Source of the DNA: Hippopus hippopus
Taxonomy: Eukaryota > Mollusca > Bivalvia > Cardiida > Cardiidae
NCBI GenBank assembly: GCA_946811185.2
Contig: OX328110.1
Coordinates: forward strand, 12,938,516-13,002,515
Direction: 5' to 3'
Length of the DNA: 64,000 bases
The notes below the pieces were generated by a model that did no database searches, was not told where the DNA came from, and saw only the letters and a program-made list of their open reading frames with translations. Positions 52,501-61,500 of this stretch are shown piece after piece (positions within the stretch are counted from its first letter, which is position 1; every line of letters starts with the position of its first letter). A program made the position numbers and the translations under genes.

Positions 52501-55500
52501 AAGACCGTACCTTTTATAAATTTCCGGAGCCGAGCCTGATCGACTTTCCCAATCCAAGACACCAACCGTCTATTTTATTTATCCATTTTCTCAATTACAA
52601 TCCAAAATCCGACTAAATTGAACATTTCGCTCGAAATAAGGCACATATTGACATCTTTCTCTCAGATCTATGAGAAACTTTAAAAAATGAAGAACCGTGT
52701 TTACAAAACCCTCTGGATATGCAGCTGCAATAATGACGTCATGAATGATATTGGCTACGTCATAATTATCAAACGTGACGTATATCCGCAGAAAAATATT
52801 GTAGCGAAGAAGACAATGTTTTAACATAACAGACTATTAATTAAACGAGCAAAAGTATTCGCTAGCGATTGATTAATTCATTACGGCAGTAAGACGCTTG
52901 GTTGAAAATAGTCCCAGTCAGCAGGTGCGCATTTAGCGGTCATGTGACCAACTGACGGATAACAAAAAAAATATACGGCACCCTGTTATCCGTCAGGTAA
53001 ACCCGGAAGTGACAGGATAAAATAATTTATGAACCAATGTTAGTTTTGTTTTATGGTAAAAATTTAACCAGTTATTAATCTTGATTTATTTTCTTTGTGT
53101 TACCAGGAGACTGGGAGATTTCTGTGCTGTATGATGAAGAGCATATTAGTGGAAGCCCATACTCTGTCAGTGTGTATGACCCATCTGCCGTTAAAGTCTA
53201 CGGTCTGGAAGGTGGTACTCCAGGCATGGCCTTGACCTTCAACGGTAAGCTTGTTTACAAAAATAATGAACTATGCTCTGTGAGTGTAAGGGAGGGACAC
53301 CATCATGCTTGTGGGTGGAGTAACGGCAAATCAACAGTATTTGATGTCCACAATGTCCCATAGCAAACATGGACAATTATATTGTATACTGGAAGTATGA
53401 GAACCGGTCTGCAGGAATTAGGAGTATGTGATTAGTTGATTGGTTCGAAGTCTTTGAAAAATTATTATGAGAACTGTCATATGAAATGAAATCACTTGAA
53501 TAATTATTACATTAACAAGCAGAATACGATACAATCAAACAAACATCATTGAGCAAAGCACAACTTGAGTTGTTTTGGTAGACAATGTGACTTAAGATTA
53601 GACTACCTTTTACAGACAGTGTAGATTAAAATCAGAATGCATAGAAAATCCAGTCTGATCTTATGTTTACACTAAACCCCTATTTTGTGAAGTTTTTGGG
53701 TCAAAACATCCTTGAGATTGCAACATTTTAACCCTTTACCAAACAGTACCTGGTTTTTACGACCCTGAGATAGAAGCCTTTTGAAAACATTGTGGGAAAA
53801 GGAGAAAATGCTGGTAACCAGCATTTTCTCCTTTTCCCACAATGTTTTCTACCCTGCTGGAAACAAATTTCAATTTTTGAGTCACGTTTATTTTGTCGTC
53901 TGCAAGTGCTTTCAATTTGGACAAGTCTAAAATTATGTCGTTTGGTAAAGAGTTAATCAGTTTTTCCCTGATAGAAAAATGTTTAATCTGTATTTTTTGC
54001 CATTGAGTGCTTGCACCGTGGTGGTCTACAGATTTTACCTTTCCCCAATATTTTATTACTTATTTCAGCTGACACAACTCATGCTGGACGTGGTAAGGTA
54101 CACGCTCAAGTAGAACATGAGGGAAGATATGTGTCCAGTTACGTTGTACAGGAAAATGATGGTCTCTATAAGATAGACTTCACCCCAGATGGCGCTGGTG
54201 ACTACACAGTACAAGTGTTTTTCAATGACACAGAAGTTAGAGGTGAGGATATAGATTGAAAATTCAGTATTTTTTTTATCTCATTAAAAACTGTAGGCTA
54301 CTTTTTAGTCTTGTGGCAGTGCAAGGAAATATTGTAGCAAAAGAGGAAATTACTTTTGACAAAAAAAAGAAAAAGGGAGAGAGCGAATATCCTATTAAAT
54401 GTGAACTATTAGTATTTAATAACTGAAATAATATGGATTAACCTTTTACTATACAGTTTTATGACTTTACTACTCCTAGGTAGAAAGTATCTGAAAACCT
54501 TATGGGAAGCAGCATATTCTACTTTTAAGCTTCTGTCAAAAGGCTGAAATGAAGCAAGCTTTGTAGTATTTATCTCTCCAGATCATTACCATTTATGCCA
54601 TAGAAAAATGTTTTTCTACTAGTAAATTTTTGAAAACCTTGTTAAAATACTTTTTGTCAGAACTAATTGATTTTTGATGTTAACTCTTTTCCAAATAATC
54701 CCAAGTTTTCATGGCCCTGCGAAGGAAGGATTTTGAATATCATGGGAAAGTCTTTTACCAAACGACAAATTTTAGACCTGCCCAAATTGAAGGGATTTGC
54801 AGACTACAAATCGAATGTGGCTCACATGGTGATATTTGTCTATTAATGGGTAGAAAACATTGTGGGAAAAGGAGAAAATGCTGGTTACCAGAATTTTCTC
54901 CTTTTCCCACAATGTTTTCAAAAGGCTTGTTCTTCAGGGTCCTCAAAACTTGGGATTGTGTGGTAAAGGGTTGATGTGTGGTGTACAAATTCTTTTATTA
55001 TGTATTGGACTTAAATTCTTGTCATTGGCTTAGAGGAGAGTGTTGTGCTTTGTAATGGTGGAAGAAACTCCAAGAGGGTACAGGGAGGTCCATGGCTGCC
55101 ATGATATGCCTGAAATAGGTTTGAAAATGACATTTAACACTATAAGAAATTACTAAACGAACAAGTATTTCTTGTTGCAGGTTCCCCATACACAGTGAAC
55201 ATTGCTGATTCCACTAATATCACTCTGAGTGGAGATGGATTAAGCCTGGTACCAGTCCATAAAACTGCTTCATTTGATGTGCAGGGAGCCATAGGAAGTA
55301 ATCTGAAAGTAGAAATAACTGGTGAGCTCTTTAGGCCTTATGTATTATATTTGACCCTGTATCAAAAGATTTTGGAAAAAAAAGTGAGAAATGGAGAAAA
55401 TGCTGGTGACCAGCATTTTCTCCTTTTCCCACATTTTTTCCTAATCTTTCAAAGACAGATCCCATCATAAGAGGTGCATTTGCCATTTTGAAATGCATTC

Positions 55501-58500
55501 ATTATGAAAATGTCTTTGGTTTTGTCATATTATAAACAATTAAGTATTGGACTCTTCTTGTGTCGGAAGATCCTTGGGGTTTTTTTTTTAGTAGAGTCAT
55601 CAAAAGATGAGATTTTGCATGCAAATATATTAGAAAATTAGAAATAACTTGTATTAAGAAATTCCTAGGATTAATAAAATATTTCTTTGTCACAAAATCC
55701 TATCTGTTGAAACAAGGTACCATAAACAAAAAAATCATTTATTTTCGTTACATTGCAATATTCCCTCAATAGTCATACTTTGATCAAAAGATAGATACCC
55801 CTAGTAATTCCCTTCTCATGTCTATATTTAACATCCAAAGCCCCCAGTTTTTCTCAAATTTCTGTGTAGAAATATACTTAATTTTACTGCAGTAATTTGT
55901 GCTTAAACTATGACATTGACTTGTAGTGTAAAATATAGTACTGATGCAACAAAAGGAACATATTTATGTAGAATGAGTCCAAAACCTTAATATCAAAATT
56001 TAAGTTTTCAATATTGTAAAAGCCCGTGAACACACTGTCTTCAACCCGATTTAATGTCCATATTCAAATTTATGCAACCCTGTGTACCCGGTAGGTGTCT
56101 GAGCCAATGACTAGCAGTTTGTCTGGTACAACTTTAACTAAAGGCTAACTGCTGATTGGCCAAAACAGTATTCCTGTTTCACAGTCTCTGATTAGCTGAA
56201 ATAGACTTCCTCTGTTTTGGAATCTGATTGGCTGACATTGTGTTCCTCTGCTTAACAGATTCTGATTCGCAAGTTATTTCTGTTCCTCAGCCATTTAGAT
56301 TGCTAGGTTTTTGAACATTTATTAATGAATGATACCTGTGTAATCCAGCTGAACAGTACAGAAATGATTGTATGTAAATTTACATGTATAATCTCTTCTT
56401 CAAATTCTGGACCTTTTTATACGGCCGAAGGTCGTATTATGCTATGGCCCCAGTCGTCCAACCATCCGTCCGTTAGCAATTTCTTGAGTGTGCAACTCCT
56501 CCTACAGTTTCCATTGGAATAAGTTCAAACTTACCACACTGAATCTCTATGATGTCTAGTTGTGTATGTGACCCTTAAAATTTGGATCTCAATTTTAACC
56601 CATTTCATTGACAAGCCCCTTCGGGCGTATATGCGCTGCTCTGCAAAGCTCTTGTTTTCAAGAAAGTGTCTCCAGACTTGTGATAACAAGATTATTTGTC
56701 ATTCTGTAAATGCTTTCAATTTGGACAAGTGGAATATTTTGTTGCCTGCCAAATACGAGTTTGTTGATCCATGACTTTTAAGTTAGAGTCAAGCAGCTCT
56801 TTATTTATGTTCTGCACAGCTGCATGACTGTACCACACTGCATGGGGTGGGTGGATTATATTTATGCATGTGCTTGGGTGGGTGGGTGTATATTTATGCA
56901 TGTGCATAACATATCAGTCATATAAATAAGCTATTACATAATCAAGTTATAAACATAAATAAATATCAGTGCTTTAACATAATCATTTGAACAAAACCTA
57001 AGGTCAGTCTCTTTTCTTTTCTCTTTCACTTTCTCTCTTCTCTTTATATGCATCTTCTTGAAAATGGAAGTAATCATCATAAATTCAAGTTTGATAAATG
57101 TGTACATGTGAAAATATTTTGGCAAAGGGAGAAATTACTTATTGTAGGTGATTTCTTTTTTTGCTGCAGTATTTTTAGCTCACCTGAACTGCTCAAGGTG
57201 AGCTTCTGTGGTTCTGCTGTATCAGACGTCCATCCTCTTACCTTGTGTGCACTCTAGAGGCTACAAATTCAGTCAGAAACTCATGAAACTTGGTCAGAAT
57301 GTTTTTCTTGATAATATCTCGGACAAGTTCAAAATCGGGTCATGTCTGGTCAAAAAGTGGGTCACTAGGCCAAATATTTAAAAAAAAAAAGCGCATTCTA
57401 AAATCCACTTTTTCAGCCTGATACTCATGAAAGTCAGAATGTTTGTCTTGCTGATATCTTGGACAAGTTTGAAATTGAGTCATATCTTGTTAAAAAGTAG
57501 GTCAAATCTTAGAAAAACCTTGTGTGCTGTCTGGAGGCTTAATTTTCAGCCTGATACTTATAAAGCTTGTTCAGAATGTTTGTCTTGTTAGTATCTGGGA
57601 CAAGTTTGAAAAAAAAAAGGGTCATGTCTGGTCAAAAAGTAGGTCACTTTCTCTCATTAGTTTACATCATCACAATCAGGATCTCTGCAGCTATATCAAC
57701 CTTAGATGACTTGAAGGTGAACGCTTAAGGGACAATGGCCCTCTTGTTTACTACAAGACAGAAAAGTCCTTTTAATTCTTTACAAAACAATCCCATTTTC
57801 AAACAACCTTGGTGAAACAGGCTGTTGGAAACATTGGAAAATGAGAAATGCTGGTTACCAGCTCAAATCAATCATTCCAGCCACATTTGATTTTTTGTCC
57901 CCTGCTGTTTCCAATGTGGACCGGTTTAGAGTTTGGTTATCTGTTTCTGCTTATAACGCTTTGCTTTGTAATTTTTTTGCTTACTGAAGTTTTGATTGAC
58001 TCCTTACCACACAATTCCATGTTTTAACAACCCTATGAAAGAAGCCTTTTGAAAACACTGTAGGAGAGGGAGAAAATGATGATAATGTTTTCTTCCCTTC
58101 CCAAAACAATTTTCAATTTTTGAGGCATATTTATTTTGTTGTCTGCAAATGCTTTCAATTTGGACTAGTCTACAATTTTGTAGTTTGGTAAAGAGTTAAA
58201 ACTTTGTTTCTTCCTATGCTAAGACACGGTAGCTCAGTTGGTACAGGGCAAGACTAGGGGGTCGTATAGGACTTGTAACCTTGAGGCACAAGGTTCAAGC
58301 CTTACTGGAAGCACTGAGTTTTTCATAGGAGTGTCTTTTGACAAGACACTTCAGAGCCCCAGCCTAGTGCTGGTGAAACCCAGGTTATACATGAATGAGC
58401 AAGGTGTTGCCGTGACATAACTGAAATAATGTTGAAAGTGGCCTGAAACACCATTCAATGAATCAATTTCCCAAGGACTGATGATAGTAAAAAGAAGTTC

Positions 58501-61500
58501 CAGGAAAGCATGGATAGGTGCACTGGCCACCATGATAAAACTGAAATAATGTTGACAATGGTGTTAAAAACTAAACAGTCAATCAATCAATCCTTTCTTT
58601 CTGTCTTTCTGGGTTTTTTGTAGGAAAGTACTTTTTCAGCTCATCACTATGAGGAAATCTTTAAATAGTTCTTCTGAAACTGCATGGTTTATAGTGGTGA
58701 TATTTTGTTAGTAGCATTACAGTATTTACAGATCCTTCTTCAAAGCTGTTCATAAGTTGTCCCTGGGATGAAAAATAGTGTTGGCCAAATGGATTACATG
58801 TTTTACGTAGAGGAAAATGAAGAATATAATAAAATTTGTCTTGTCTGCAAATGTAAAAGACGCTTTAACTCTTTACCACACAATCCCAACTTTTAACGAT
58901 CCTGAGAAAGAAGTATTATGAAAACATTTAAGAAAAAGGAGAAAAATGCTGGTAACCATTCGAGGAAAAATGATATAATTTGAAAACATTTGAATTGTTG
59001 TCTGTAAATTATCCAATATCCATGTTTTTAAAATTTTGCCGTGCAGTAAAGGGCTAGGGGTTAAAAAGTTAAGTCACTGTTACTGCATATAAGGGAAAAT
59101 GGAATTTGCATTCAATTTTATAAATTTTGAGCGAGGATTATGAAACTTTGTATGGTATTAGGTCATCATATCCAGGTTATACAAGTGCCTGTATAACGTA
59201 ATACTTAAGTAAAAAGTCAAGGAAATTGTTGCTAAAAATAGAAAGGGAATGAATATCCAATAACTTTTATAATCTTTGAGATGAATTTCTGAAACTTTGC
59301 ATGGCAATAGATTACTTGATATATGCAAATTATGCACATACCATCAATGCATAGTTAGGTTGAAAGCCAAGATAATTCTTACTGAATATATAAGGCTAAG
59401 TTATAGCTCTAATGAAAAAGAGACTGGTCTGTTCTCATGCGAAAGTCCAACTATTGTAAACTTGGGTTAGTGTTTTAAATCATCTTGGTCCTCTTGTTTT
59501 TTTTATTTGATTTATAGTAATGATTAATTTGCAAAAAAAATATTTTTCATAATTCTTTAGACTAGTGCTTAAGTTTTCTAACATTTTTTCTCTTTTTTGT
59601 TTAGCATAGATTTACTACTGACAGATATCACCTATTGACATGTTTTTGTATTTTATCTTCAAGTATATAAAGGTTTTTGAATAATTTTAATTTTCAAAGC
59701 AGATTAGATCAGTGGGTAATGTACAGGGCCTGTAATATAAGGGTTTCAGGTTTGATTCTAAGCCAGGCTGAATCCTTTCCAAGGATTTGAGATAGTTATT
59801 GAGGGAGGATTAAGTCCTCTTTCACTTATGAACATTATTTGACCAAGTTTAGGTGGGAAAGCAGTCAGTGGCTTGAAAAGAATGTTGTGCAAAGTACTGA
59901 TAAAAGAAACTCAAGGAAGTCATGGATAGGTACACTGGCGGCCACTCTGTAACTAAAATTATGTTGAAATGGCATTAAACAACAAAAACAAACTATCCAT
60001 AAATCCTTAAACATTTTACTTGAAACTAGTACTCAAGAGACATTTTTAAAGTAACAATAACTGCAAAAAGTAAAAAAAAATGTGGGTGTTAAAATGCATT
60101 TGAATTTAAATCCTACCATTAAAAAGTATGGTATTTATTGTAAAGATGACAATCTGTTATTGTATAGTCAGTCGGTCCATTAGCGTTAGCGGCTGGCTGA
60201 GAAATTAATTTCAAAACTAGGTTAAAAGTTGCCTGGTCACTCTATCTTATCATTTCCTTTTTAGCTGATTTCAAAATTCATTTTTCTGGCAGCAACCAGC
60301 TCTTGGATCTACCACACAATTTAACAGATTGTCATCTTCACAATATTTTCCAACTTTTAAATGGTATGATTTTGCATTTAAATGCATTGTTGTGTTTTTG
60401 GCCACTATTGGGCCTATAGTATAGGATGTTGATAAATATTGGATGTCCAGGAATGTTTGTCCACTACATTCATGTAACATTCAGTACAGGACTGTTTGTG
60501 TACAGTTATCTCTGCAAGATGTTCATGGAATTAAGTCATATATAATTACAAGACAGCCACGTAAAAAATATTTGTTGCCCATGAGAATATTTATCTGCTC
60601 CTGTTTGCTGTCTGTAAGTGACCATCAGATATCTATGAATATTGAGTCCAAACTAATGACAGTATTGAAAATTTGTCATGGGTTGCCCATGACCTTTTTC
60701 TTTTATCAGATGGTTAAAGACATCCTGTTACTAATTAGGCTTTTAGCTGTCCAAAAATGGTTGTTGTCAGCCATTAGAAAGAGACAATAAAACTGAGTGA
60801 ATAAAGATGGTGTGAAATAAACAACGACAACACTGTGTACTAAACTTGATGCTCCAAACTGTTTTTGGTTGTATTGGGATGAAAAAGTAAATTCATAAAG
60901 GCATTATGTATTTCACTTCTTTTAACAGTCATTAGCGAGATCATATTTCGTGGTATTTTTTATGTTGCTGCACGTGACTTTTGAAGTTTTGATCTTCCGT
61001 TATATTTAGAAGGATGCCTTCTTCACTAACCACCGCTAAGTTTGACAATAGTACTTTGTTTGTTTCTGCACATAAAAACAGGTGAGTTTCTCAAGGCAAT
61101 ATCAACCAATAAACTTTGAGCAAACCAAGTGTTTATTAATGGACAAAAAGTTTTATATCAATACTCACAGTTATTAGAGCCCCATATTCAGAGAAACAAA
61201 AACAAAAAGTTTGCTCATAAGTCTTAGAGACAAAAAAAAAAATCCATAAGAGGGATGAAAAAAAATCCATTACTCATTAACTCTTTACCACATGATCCCG
61301 AGTTTTATCAACCCTGAGGAAGAAGCCTTTTGAAAACATTGTGGGAAAAGGAGAAAATGCTGGTAACCAGCATTTTTTTCCTTTTCCCACAATGTTTTCT
61401 ATCCTATCCTAGACAGAAATCATCACTTTTGCTACATTGAATATGTCGTCTGCTAGTACTTTCTTTGTTTCATGTGTCTAGAGGGGAGATGAATAATTGA

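Noticed and set aside
53107..53363. Exon 10 extending to the stop at 53361
   Set aside because: The frame stays open past 53244, but GTAAGC is a good donor and the filamin pattern resumes in phase at exon 11.
60443..60790. Plus-strand frame of 115 codons in intron 12
   Set aside because: No conserved motif, low-complexity composition, no splice context in frame with the filamin exons.
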